Positions 56,866 to 64,000 of a stretch of 64,000 nt of DNA are shown here, piece by piece. The notes beneath the pieces are model-generated. The model saw only the letters and a list, made by a program, of their open reading frames with translations, made no database searches and was not told the origin of the DNA. How positions within the stretch are numbered: position 1 is the stretch's first letter; each line of letters opens with the position of its first letter. This stretch comes from Nitratireductor aquimarinus (GTDB lineage: Bacteria; Pseudomonadota; Alphaproteobacteria; Rhizobiales; Rhizobiaceae): contig NZ_JAFKDE010000013.1 of NCBI RefSeq assembly GCF_017255295.1, forward strand, positions 56,176-120,175, in the 5' to 3' direction. The translations under genes and the position numbers were made by a program.

Positions 56866-58215
56866 TCAGCGGCCAACCTGCCGGAGCGGGACGCCCTTCA
56901 GCACGTTCTCCTCGATGGCCTCGAGCGAGCGGCCCTTGGTCTCGGGCAGCCAGATGATCGAGATCACCAGTGCGAACAGGCAGATCAGGGCGAAGAACAT
57001 GAACACGGTCGAGAGACCGAACTGCGTTACGCCGGTCAGGAAGAACAGCGCGACCAGCGCGTTGAACAGCCATGAGGTTGCGGACGCAGCGGAGAGGCCC
57101 GCCTCGCGCAGGCTGGAAGGCATGAGTTCGGCCATCAGCACATAGGGCAGTGGCCCGAGGCTGAGGGCGAAGGCGGCGATGTAGACGCACAGGCCGGCGA
57201 GGCCGAGAAACGGCATGTCCCACAGATGCGCGGCGACCACGGCGGAGAGGCCGAGGATCATGACCAGCGATCCGTAGATCGCCAGCGGGCGGCGGCCAAG
57301 CCTATCGACGGTCAGGATGGCGATGACGGTGGCGATCACATTGATGAGGCCAAGGCCGAAGGTTGCGCCCAGCGCTGCGAGCCCCGGCGGAAAGCCAAGC
57401 TCGGTGAAGATGGTGGGCGCATAATAGAGAATGCCGTCAATGCCGCTCAGGTTCTGCAGAATGAAGAGACCGCAGCACAGGGCGAGGACGGCCAAGGTCG
57501 CGCCGGTGCGCAGCGAGAGCGAAGGCCGCGCGTGCCCGGCGGTGGACGGCGCGGCGTGCGGGGTGGGCACGCCAAGCACACCGGCTGCTGCGCGGGCGGC
57601 GGCGTCGCCGCGCGCGGCGATGAGCCAGCTCGGGCTTTCCGGCACGGCGACAAGCATGAGGAGCCCGGCGAGCGGGATGACGATGCCGCCGCCAATGGCG
57701 AGCGGCCATGCGGAATGATCGAGCAGGATGAGCGGCACGGCATAGGCGGCGAGAATGCCGAGCGTGACGGCGAGCTGAAACAGCGCCACCACGCCGCCGC
57801 GCCGGTCTGCCGGGGTGGCCTCGCCCGCATACATGGGCGCGACCATGGAGGAGATGCCGACGGCAAGCCCGATCAGGACGCGCGCAAAGACCAGCAGGGA
57901 GAGGGACGGTTCGGTGAGAACCACGCCATAGCCGGCGGCAGCCAGAACGAATGCGCCGGCAAGCGCCATGCGCCGGCCAAAACGGCGGGCAAGCGGTGCG
58001 GCTGCAACCGCGCCGAAGAAGCAGGAGATGACCAGCGAGACGGTGAGATATTCCTGCCCGCGAACGGTGAGGCTGAACACTGCCGCGATGGGCTCCAGCC
58101 AGTCGGCGATGCTGGCCGTGCTGTAGCCGAACAGCAGCCCGCTGCAGGCTGTCAGTGCGGCGACCCGCGCAACCGCGAAGGCGGCGGGTCTGCCGGGAAT
58201 GGCGGCATCGCTCAT
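56866..58215 (-). CDS. MFS sugar porter (divergent)
   Basis: A 449-residue major facilitator with about 12 helices. Sugar-porter motifs: RFGRR, VAVPESPSWL, QNLSGIDGILYYAPTIF, DRLGRRPLAIY and LPETKGRSLEAIEE. In helix 1 the usual Asp of GYDT is Ser (GYSTAS), and the QQxSGIN motif reads QNLSGID; proton coupling may be changed, so a facilitator or exporter is possible. It overlaps the upstream porter gene by 4 bases and ends one base from the convergent sigma gene. Confidence 0.9.
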   Translation of the reverse strand: MSDAAIPGRPAAFAVARVAALTACSGLLFGYSTASIADWLEPIAAVFSLTVRGQEYLTVSLVISCFFGAVAAAPLARRFGRRMALAGAFVLAAAGYGVVLTEPSLSLLVFARVLIGLAVGISSMVAPMYAGEATPADRRGGVVALFQLAVTLGILAAYAVPLILLDHSAWPLAIGGGIVIPLAGLLMLVAVPESPSWLIAARGDAAARAAAGVLGVPTPHAAPSTAGHARPSLSLRTGATLAVLALCCGLFILQNLSGIDGILYYAPTIFTELGFPPGLAALGATFGLGLINVIATVIAILTVDRLGRRPLAIYGSLVMILGLSAVVAAHLWDMPFLGLAGLCVYIAAFALSLGPLPYVLMAELMPSSLREAGLSAASATSWLFNALVALFFLTGVTQFGLSTVFMFFALICLFALVISIIWLPETKGRSLEAIEENVLKGVPLRQVGR

Positions 58216-59546
58216 TGCGCCGCCACGAGCTCGCGCTGTTCCAGATCTTCAAGGCTTACGCCCTTGGTCTCCGGCGCATAGAGCCAGGCCACCACAGCGC
58301 CCAGAACGCAGAAGGCGCAGAACACGGCGAAGGTTGCCGCCGCACCGGCATAGCTGACCAGCACCGGGAACATGAAGACCACGAGGAAGTTGCACGACCA
58401 GTTGGCGACCGAGGCCATGGCCATGCCGCGGCTGCGCATGGCGAGCGGGAAAAGCTCGGACATGTAAAGCCAGGGAAGCGGCCCGAGACTGACGGCGAAG
58501 AAGGCGATGTAGGCAAACAGCCCGATCAGCGCCAGTGTCGCAAGCTCGGAACCCTGTCCGTTCATCGCATAGGCGATCACGGCGAGGCTCACGGCAGAAC
58601 CGATGAAACCCAGAATGAAGAGCGGTCGGCGACCGAGCCTGTCGACGAAGAGCATGGCGACCACGGTCATCACGACATTGACGAGGCCGATGCCCACCGT
58701 GGCGGTGAGCTGGGTGCTCGAACCATCGAAGCCGGCATGGCCGAGAATGGTCGGCGCATAATAGATGACGGCGTTGATGCCGCTGACCTGCTGAAGCAGA
58801 AAGGCGGCGATGGCGAAGATCGCCAGCGGGCGGATGTGATCCGACAGGAAGTCCGACCACGGGGCTGTGCGCGGTTCGCCTGCATGCGTTGCGGCGATGT
58901 CGCCGACAATGTGGTCCACTTCCTTGCGGTCGAGGTCCGGCTGGATGGCGGCGATGACCGAGCCGGCCTCTTCGCGGCGGCCGCGCATGACGAGCCAGCG
59001 CGGGCTTTCCGGCGAGAGCGCGATGCCGATCAGCGAGACGAAGGCGGGCACCGCGCCAAGCGCCAGCATCCAGCGCCATGCGCCGAGCGGCTCCAGCGCC
59101 AGGTCGATCAGATAGGACACCAGAATGCCAATCGTGATCATGAGCTGGAAGGCGGAGACGATCGCGCCGCGATGCCGCGCCGGCGCAAGTTCGGCGAGGA
59201 ACATGGGGGCGGCGAGCGCCGACGCGCCGATGGCGATGCCGAGCAGAAGGCGCGCAAGGATGAGCGCGATTTCTTCCTGCGCCAGACCGCTGGCGATCGC
59301 ACCGATGCCGAACAGAACCGAACACATGATGAGCACCTTGCGGCGGCCCAGACTGTCGGCCCACAGCGCGGCGAGGATCGCGCCACCCACCGCGCCAAGC
59401 GGCACGGAGGCGGTGACGAGGCCTTCACCGGAGGCGGAGATTTCGAAGGTCGAAGTAATGAGCGGCAGAGCGCCGGCAATCACGCCTTCATCGAACCCGA
59501 AGAGAAAGCCGAACAGGGCGGCCAGTATCACCAGTCGGATCAGCAT
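58212..59546 (-). CDS. MFS sugar porter (probable H+ symporter)
   Basis: A 444-residue major facilitator of the sugar-porter family. Helix 1 keeps the proton-coupling Asp (GFDEGVI), and QQVSGINAVIYYAPTI, ADSLGRRK, PESPRWLVMRGR, DRLGRRPLFILG and PETKGVSLEDLE are intact. It starts 3 bases after the GMC gene stop and overlaps the second porter, so both are in one operon. Substrate unknown; a sugar or cyclitol is likely by family. Confidence 0.92.
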   Translation of the reverse strand: MLIRLVILAALFGFLFGFDEGVIAGALPLITSTFEISASGEGLVTASVPLGAVGGAILAALWADSLGRRKVLIMCSVLFGIGAIASGLAQEEIALILARLLLGIAIGASALAAPMFLAELAPARHRGAIVSAFQLMITIGILVSYLIDLALEPLGAWRWMLALGAVPAFVSLIGIALSPESPRWLVMRGRREEAGSVIAAIQPDLDRKEVDHIVGDIAATHAGEPRTAPWSDFLSDHIRPLAIFAIAAFLLQQVSGINAVIYYAPTILGHAGFDGSSTQLTATVGIGLVNVVMTVVAMLFVDRLGRRPLFILGFIGSAVSLAVIAYAMNGQGSELATLALIGLFAYIAFFAVSLGPLPWLYMSELFPLAMRSRGMAMASVANWSCNFLVVFMFPVLVSYAGAAATFAVFCAFCVLGAVVAWLYAPETKGVSLEDLEQRELVAAQ

Positions 59547-59549
59547 GGA

Positions 59550-61046
59550 TCAGATCTCCTCCCCAAGCAGCTCGGCCACGCCTTCTGCATGACGAAGCGA
59601 CCAGGCCGTGATGGTCAGGTAGCTGTTGGCCGAGCCCTGTGAAGGCCACGCTGCGGAATCGGCAACGGACAGATTGGGCAGAGCCCAGAACCGGCCATGG
59701 GTGTCGGTGACGCCGACGCCCGGCTCCGCCGACATGCGCAGGCCGCCGATTTCATGCAGGGCCGCGCCGGGCGGGTTGATCTGGCTGCGCACCAGCTCCG
59801 CGCCCATGCCTTCCGCCACCTGCGGAAGGAAGGCGTTCATCTCGTCGAGAATGCGCAGGTCGTTTTCGGTGCGGCCGTTGAGGACTGCGTAGCGGCCCAT
59901 ATTGCCGGGGCCGTCGCCGCATTGTCCGGTGAGCTGTAACTCGTTGCTCTTGGCCGCTTCGCCGACGCCGAAGCAATAGGCGAGGAGGTACAGCCCCTGG
60001 GGATCGCAGTCGAGCCACACGGTTGCGTGATAGGGCGAATACCAGGTCTCGTCGAACGGTCCCTGAATCTGGATGTGGTAGGGACGGTCCTTGCCGGCGG
60101 GAATGAAGGTGTAGATCGGCTCGTTGAGCGGCGCCTTCAGACGGAACAGGCCCTGAATGAACAGGTGGTCGGCGATGTGGGTGCCGACCAGCGGGTGAAT
60201 GTCGCGCAGACCGGAATCGAGCGCCAGCCGCGTCGACTGGATCGCGCCACCGGCCAGACTGTAATGACGGGCGACAAGGCGGAAGCGGCGGTCGCTTTGC
60301 GCACCGCGCGCAACGATGCCGGTCACCTGCCGGCCATTGTTCTCGATGCTCTCGGCAATGGTGTCGGGAACCAGCACGATGCGTCCGCGCGCCACTTCTC
60401 TTGAGAGAAGGCCGCTGCGCAGCAGGCGGTCGGCAGCAGAATCGAAGCCGCGCGGCACATAGCCATTGCGCGATTCCTGCGTGTCGACACCGAGTGCGGC
60501 GTGTTCGGCATCGATGCCGGCCTTGTGGAGGCGGTCCAGAATCGTGTCCTGCGCCTTGCCGCGGAAGAAGGGCGGGCGCTCCTCCGAGCGGCCGGAGACA
60601 TGCATGATGCGCTCGGCGCGGTCGTAATAGCTGGCGAACTCTTCATAAGAGAACGGCCAGTCGTCAAAATCCCATTCCGAAAAGCGCGGCGTGCAGCCGC
60701 CCCAGAAAAGCGTGCGTCCGCCGACAGCCGACCATGCATCATTGTTGAGCGGCGAGGCAACGCCATCGCTGAAGTGCTCGTGGTCGGTCCAGGCGGTGCG
60801 ATAGCGCACCAGATTGTGGATCTGCGGGGTGATGTCCTCGCGGCTGCGGAAAGGGGTGGAGCCCACATGGCTTGGCAGCAGGAAAGGGCCGGCCTCCAGG
60901 ATCACCACGGAAAGCCCCTTGCGCGCCAGTTCGATGGCGCTGGTGACGCCGGCCGTTCCAGAGCCGATCACCAGCACGTCAATGCCGGTGGTCGCCTTGG
61001 AGATGGAAAAGGGATCGGAGGTCAGGAGAGAAGAGAGTGTCGGCAT
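59550..61046 (-). CDS. GMC-family FAD oxidoreductase
   Basis: A 498-residue glucose-methanol-choline oxidoreductase. FAD site LVIGSGTAGVTSAIELARKG (~25-44), ILEAGPF, GGRTLFWGGCTPRF, and the C-terminal substrate region LHEIGGLRMS...NLSVADSAAWPSQGSANSYLTI are as expected. It lacks a signal peptide, so it is probably cytoplasmic. It would oxidise an alcohol of a sugar or polyol to a ketone or aldehyde. The ATG at 61046 is chosen; ATG 61079 overlaps the aminotransferase gene and is an alternative. Acceptor not readable. Confidence 0.88.
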   Translation of the reverse strand: MPTLSSLLTSDPFSISKATTGIDVLVIGSGTAGVTSAIELARKGLSVVILEAGPFLLPSHVGSTPFRSREDITPQIHNLVRYRTAWTDHEHFSDGVASPLNNDAWSAVGGRTLFWGGCTPRFSEWDFDDWPFSYEEFASYYDRAERIMHVSGRSEERPPFFRGKAQDTILDRLHKAGIDAEHAALGVDTQESRNGYVPRGFDSAADRLLRSGLLSREVARGRIVLVPDTIAESIENNGRQVTGIVARGAQSDRRFRLVARHYSLAGGAIQSTRLALDSGLRDIHPLVGTHIADHLFIQGLFRLKAPLNEPIYTFIPAGKDRPYHIQIQGPFDETWYSPYHATVWLDCDPQGLYLLAYCFGVGEAAKSNELQLTGQCGDGPGNMGRYAVLNGRTENDLRILDEMNAFLPQVAEGMGAELVRSQINPPGAALHEIGGLRMSAEPGVGVTDTHGRFWALPNLSVADSAAWPSQGSANSYLTITAWSLRHAEGVAELLGEEI

Positions 61047-61059
61047 CGGTGCGGCGGTC

Positions 61060-62382
61060 TCAGCGATTGAAGAGGGCATTGGCGACTTTTCTGAATGCGG
61101 TGATGATGTCGGTGACGTCGTCGTGGGTGAGTTTGGAAGCGATGGCGAGGAGCGCACCGCGCTCGCTGAGCGCATCGCAATTGGGCAACGCGCCGCGGCG
61201 ATAATCGATCTCGCCGGCAAAGGCGTTGAGCGGATGCGTCCAAGGTAAGCCGTCACGGCTGTTGGATCGCTTCTCGGTGAGGCTCGGAATGTTGAAATAC
61301 CAGTGCAGTCCCCATTCGCGCATGGTGATGCAGCTCAGAGAACCTGCCGGGCCGCGAATGCCCTCGGCGCGCAGTGCCTCGGTGAAGGCCTGACAGGTTT
61401 CGGCGTCACGATAGAGCGTGACAAGGAAGGGGCCGCTGTCGCCGGATGGATCCGGCACGGTGCGGAAATCGATCTGCGGAATGTCTGACAGCGCTTCGCG
61501 GATGCGCCATTTGGCCGTGCGCATGGCGCCGGTGATCTGGCCGAGCTTGCGAGACTGGGCAAGCGCCATGGCGCCGGCCAGATCCGACATGCGTGCGCCA
61601 AAACCCCAGAGCTGGCAGGTCTCGTCGGACGTGTCGAGCCGCCCTTCCTCATTGCGTGCAAAGCCAAGATCGTGGAGCGCGGTGATGCGGCGGAAGATGG
61701 CGTCGTCCTGACAGACGATCATGCCGCCATCGCCAGCGGTCATGTTCTTGTTGAGCTGGAAGCTGAAGGTGGCGATGTCGCCGAAGCGGCCAACCGGCGT
61801 GCCGCCGGAACTTGCGCCGGCAGCCTGCGCGCAATCCTCGATGAGAGCGAGGCCGTTCTCCTTCGCGATCCCTGCGATCTCGGCCACATGGCCGGGCGCA
61901 CCACTCATATGCACCAGAAGGATGGCGCGGGCGCGCGGCGTGATCTTGCGGCGCAGATCCGCCGGATCCATGCAGAAGGTCTCGTCGATATCGACCAGCC
62001 GGGGGATCGCGCCGCTGCGCACGATGGCGGACACGCAGCTCACCCACATATATCCGGCGATCAGAACCTCGTCGCCCGGCCCGATGTCGAGCGCCGAAAT
62101 GGCGATGGAAAGGGCGGCCGTCCCGGAGGAAACGCCAAGCGCATGGCGATGGCCATAGGCGGCGCGCCACTCCTGTTCCAGCGTGTCGACCATGTGCTGC
62201 GGGTCGGGACCGTAAAACCGGAAGGGGCTCTGCGCGTCGATCACCCGGTCGACCAGCTCGCGCTCCTCCTTGCCGATCCAGTGTGCGCCGGGCAGTTCCC
62301 AGGGCAGGGGCGCGGTGCGCACGGGCGTGCCGCCTTCAAGCGCCAGGCGATTGGCCAGCACGGTTGGGCTTTGCTCGGTCAT
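61060..62382 (-). CDS. DegT/DnrJ/EryC1-family aminotransferase
   Basis: A 440-residue PLP aminotransferase of the sugar-aminotransferase group. LALEGGTPVRTAPLPW and SGTAALSIAISALDIGPGDEV near the N-terminus, EDCAQAAGA, and Lys212 in FSFQLNKNMTAGDGGM as PLP lysine are characteristic. Members convert keto-sugars or keto-cyclitols (e.g. scyllo-inosose) to amino products. ATG 62382 has AAGGAACG upstream. It is first in a four-gene operon with the GMC enzyme and two sugar porters. Confidence 0.92.
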   Translation of the reverse strand: MTEQSPTVLANRLALEGGTPVRTAPLPWELPGAHWIGKEERELVDRVIDAQSPFRFYGPDPQHMVDTLEQEWRAAYGHRHALGVSSGTAALSIAISALDIGPGDEVLIAGYMWVSCVSAIVRSGAIPRLVDIDETFCMDPADLRRKITPRARAILLVHMSGAPGHVAEIAGIAKENGLALIEDCAQAAGASSGGTPVGRFGDIATFSFQLNKNMTAGDGGMIVCQDDAIFRRITALHDLGFARNEEGRLDTSDETCQLWGFGARMSDLAGAMALAQSRKLGQITGAMRTAKWRIREALSDIPQIDFRTVPDPSGDSGPFLVTLYRDAETCQAFTEALRAEGIRGPAGSLSCITMREWGLHWYFNIPSLTEKRSNSRDGLPWTHPLNAFAGEIDYRRGALPNCDALSERGALLAIASKLTHDDVTDIITAFRKVANALFNR

Positions 62383-62731
62383 GAAGCGTTCCTTGGTATG
62401 CGGTGTGTTACGGTATGTCGTTTGTCGGGGTTTCCGGACACGATGCCTGCCGGCTGCTCGAAGAGCGCCTTTGCGAACGCATTCCGCACAAGAAGGTCGC
62501 CGGAACGCCTCCGGCCTTCTTTCATCCCCCTTGAAAACGAAACGCATCCGCCCGCCGCGCGGTGAAATACCGGCGCACGGTCACGGAAGGTTCCTGATTC
62601 GCAATGCTACACAGCACAACGCCGGCTAAGGCTTACAAGGGTTGTGGTGAATTGCTTTTTGTTATCATTATTTGCAGCGCCGCTTCGTCATATATGGGTG
62701 GCGGCTGCGTGTGCTTGGGGGAGCGTTTCAA
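62383..62731. other. Divergent intergenic region of the aminotransferase operon
   Basis: This 349-base gap carries the promoters of the divergent aminotransferase and AraC genes. Notable are repeated GGTATG (62395-62400 and 62412-62417, 17 bp apart) and a bulged hairpin AAGAAGG...CGCCGG / CCGGC...CTTCTT (62490-62522). No gene is supported. Confidence 0.45.
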
Positions 62732-63709
62732 ATGTCTATGGCAGGGTCTTTCGAGAAACCGACCGTTGAAGTGAAACTTGAAGCGGAGGGCGGTGGACGC
62801 CATGCCGGTTCGGCCTATGACAGCGAGGCGATGTCCGCCCTGCCATTCGGGACCTGTGAACTCGAACGGTTTGAACTGAATGACGGGGTGATCCTGCATC
62901 TGACCCGCATGCATTTCCGCGAAGAGACGGAAATGGAAATCGGCAACACCCAGCCGCCGGGAACGGTCAGCTTCATGGGGTGCGCCTCCGGCGTCGTTCA
63001 TTACGATCTCAATGGCTGTGACGGGGTGTTCACAAACCGGGACAATCTGGCCATGCATCTGCCCGAGCATCGGGGCACTTTCCGGGTCATGCCGGGCAAG
63101 GCGGTCTGCGCCGCCGGCATCTGCCTGCGCGAGGAGATGATCGAGAGCCGGCTCGGCTTTGCACCGCCCAAGGCCATGCACCGTCTCTTTCATATGGAAG
63201 AGCGTACGGTGCAGCATTTCGAGACCCGTCCCGAGGTGCGCTTTCTCTGCGCGATGATGAATGACTCGCAGCTTGGCGGAGAAACCCGTCGCCTGCATCT
63301 GGAAGGCACGGTCAACGCACTTCTGGCAATCTATTGTGATGTGATCAGGCAAAGCGGCCTCAAGGAAGATGAACGCGCGATCAGCGAGCATGATCGGTCC
63401 ACGGCCTGCGCGGCGCAGGATATTGTTCTTTCACGGCTGGCGGATGCGCCGGGGCTGGAGGATCTCTCCAAAGAAGTGGGCATGGCGCCGCGGCGTCTGA
63501 ATGAGGTCTTTCGCCAGGCGTTCGGCGAGACCGTTGCGGAGTTCACCCGAAATGCCCGGCTGGATGAGGCCGCACGGCGGATAAAGCTGGAGCGCGTCTC
63601 CATTAAACGGGCTGCCTGGGATGCCGGATATCGGCATGTGGCGAATTTCAGCCGGGCGTTTCAGTCCCGTTTCGGCTGTACGCCGGGTGATCATTCCCGA
63701 CGACCCTAG
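62732..63709 (+). CDS. AraC-family regulator, PchR-like
   Basis: A 325-residue regulator. The C-terminal double HTH (~220-320) reads LEDLSKEVGMAPRRLNEVFRQ, AFGETVAEFTRNARL, VSIKRAAWDAGYRHVANFSRAFQ and SRFGCTPGDH; the N-terminal part resembles the PchR group (siderophore regulators). It is divergent from the aminotransferase operon and is its likely regulator. ATG 62732 follows GGGGAG; an alternative ATG at 62738. Confidence 0.88.
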   Translation: MSMAGSFEKPTVEVKLEAEGGGRHAGSAYDSEAMSALPFGTCELERFELNDGVILHLTRMHFREETEMEIGNTQPPGTVSFMGCASGVVHYDLNGCDGVFTNRDNLAMHLPEHRGTFRVMPGKAVCAAGICLREEMIESRLGFAPPKAMHRLFHMEERTVQHFETRPEVRFLCAMMNDSQLGGETRRLHLEGTVNALLAIYCDVIRQSGLKEDERAISEHDRSTACAAQDIVLSRLADAPGLEDLSKEVGMAPRRLNEVFRQAFGETVAEFTRNARLDEAARRIKLERVSIKRAAWDAGYRHVANFSRAFQSRFGCTPGDHSRRP

Positions 63710-63722
63710 AAGAGGTCTCTGG

Positions 63723-63754
63723 ATCGGTTCACTCCTTATATAGGGTGAACCGAT
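63723..63754. terminator. Perfect inverted repeat after the PchR-like gene
   Basis: ATCGGTTCAC (63723-63732) and GTGAACCGAT (63745-63754) pair perfectly; inner CCT/AGG can extend the stem, leaving a small AT loop. It begins 13 bases after the stop codon. There is no T-tract, so terminator or operator are both possible. Confidence 0.55.
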
Positions 63755-64000
63755 GCCCGCCCGAGACGGTATGACGGTAAAAGCCAGGGTGCCGTAAGGG
63801 CAGTTTTACATGTCAGAATGCGACATGGTTTTTGCGGGCTAGAGTTTTGCCGGCAAGAATGGCTGAGAAGGCCGGAAATGCGCGGTTTGGCAAGTTTTTG
63901 ATCCTGTTTGTCATTTTTTATTATCGTTTGAAATCAGTGGGTTGAGTGTGATTTCTTTCGGTTTTTAGGTTGGAATACGAAGAAAAACGAAAAACTTGAA
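63755..64000. other. Right-end intergenic sequence
   Basis: These 246 bases run to the edge of the window, become AT-rich after ~63890, and show no gene or family I can support. A promoter for a gene beyond the edge may lie here. Confidence 0.4.

Overview
This 64 kb window reads as chromosome of an alphaproteobacterium in the Hyphomicrobiales (Rhizobiales), probably a marine or saline Phyllobacteriaceae/Nitratireductor-like lineage. The grounds are the GC-rich codon use, the aroA / FYDLN-acid-protein / tRNA-Ala neighbourhood, an NAD-dependent fdsGBACD formate dehydrogenase, many peptide-type ABC importers, an ectoine-type TRAP transporter, and rhizobial-style intergenic repeats. This assignment is inference; no marker gene was compared. 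I see no prophage, insertion sequence, CRISPR array, rRNA or clearly broken gene. One tRNA gene was found.

Layout. 0-1.1 kb: 5' end of aroA (minus), an FYDLN acid-domain protein and tRNA-Ala(GGC). 1.5-6.9 kb: oligopeptide ABC operon (binding protein, two permeases, fused double ATPase). 7.0-10.9 kb: TRAP operon closely resembling Halomonas TeaABCD (ectoine uptake plus a UspA-type regulator), preceded by a tandem palindrome. 11.0-12.4 kb: a small 59-aa gene and a LysR regulator. 12.6-17.9 kb: dppABCDF on the minus strand. 18.2-20.6 kb: DUF924 protein and FadD. 20.9-24.1 kb: sugar kinase and murA on minus, divergent from an RpiR/MurR-type regulator. 24.1-27.4 kb: AraC regulator, then a divergent cupin and flavin monooxygenase. 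27.5-31.1 kb: pyrC and a lipoprotein-type subtilase autotransporter. 31.2-38.2 kb: fds formate dehydrogenase operon with its LysR regulator. 38.3-42.5 kb: Mrp, a PaaG-like hydratase, a CoxG-like protein and ChrA. 42.5-45.8 kb: MocR regulator divergent from pgi. 46.1-54.6 kb: cell-wall recycling operon (murQ, peptide-type ABC importer, beta-lactamase-family hydrolase, anmK). 54.6-56.9 kb: GNAT protein and an ECF42-type sigma factor with its DGPF/YCII partner. 56.9-63.7 kb: an operon of DegT aminotransferase, GMC oxidoreductase and two sugar-porter permeases, divergent from a PchR-like AraC regulator.

How the genes work together. The strongest system-level signal is a 26-bp element (a perfect GGAATA-N3-TATTCC palindrome plus a conserved tail) found in the murA/rpiR intergenic region and again in front of murQ, about 23 kb away. 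The two copies match at 23 of 26 positions. This ties murA, a BadF-type kinase, the RpiR regulator, murQ, a dedicated ABC transporter, a serine hydrolase and anmK into one probable peptidoglycan-recycling regulon. A second candidate system is the aminotransferase / GMC oxidoreductase / double sugar-porter cluster, whose enzyme pair would suit oxidation and transamination of a sugar or cyclitol.

Regulatory structures were read by eye: an ECF42-like promoter before the YCII/sigma pair, a T-N11-A LysR box before fdsG, a 21-bp-spaced direct repeat at the MocR promoter, and GC hairpins directly after all four ABC/TRAP substrate-binding protein genes. Two long inverted-repeat elements (75 and 123 bp between arms) look like REP-type repeats.
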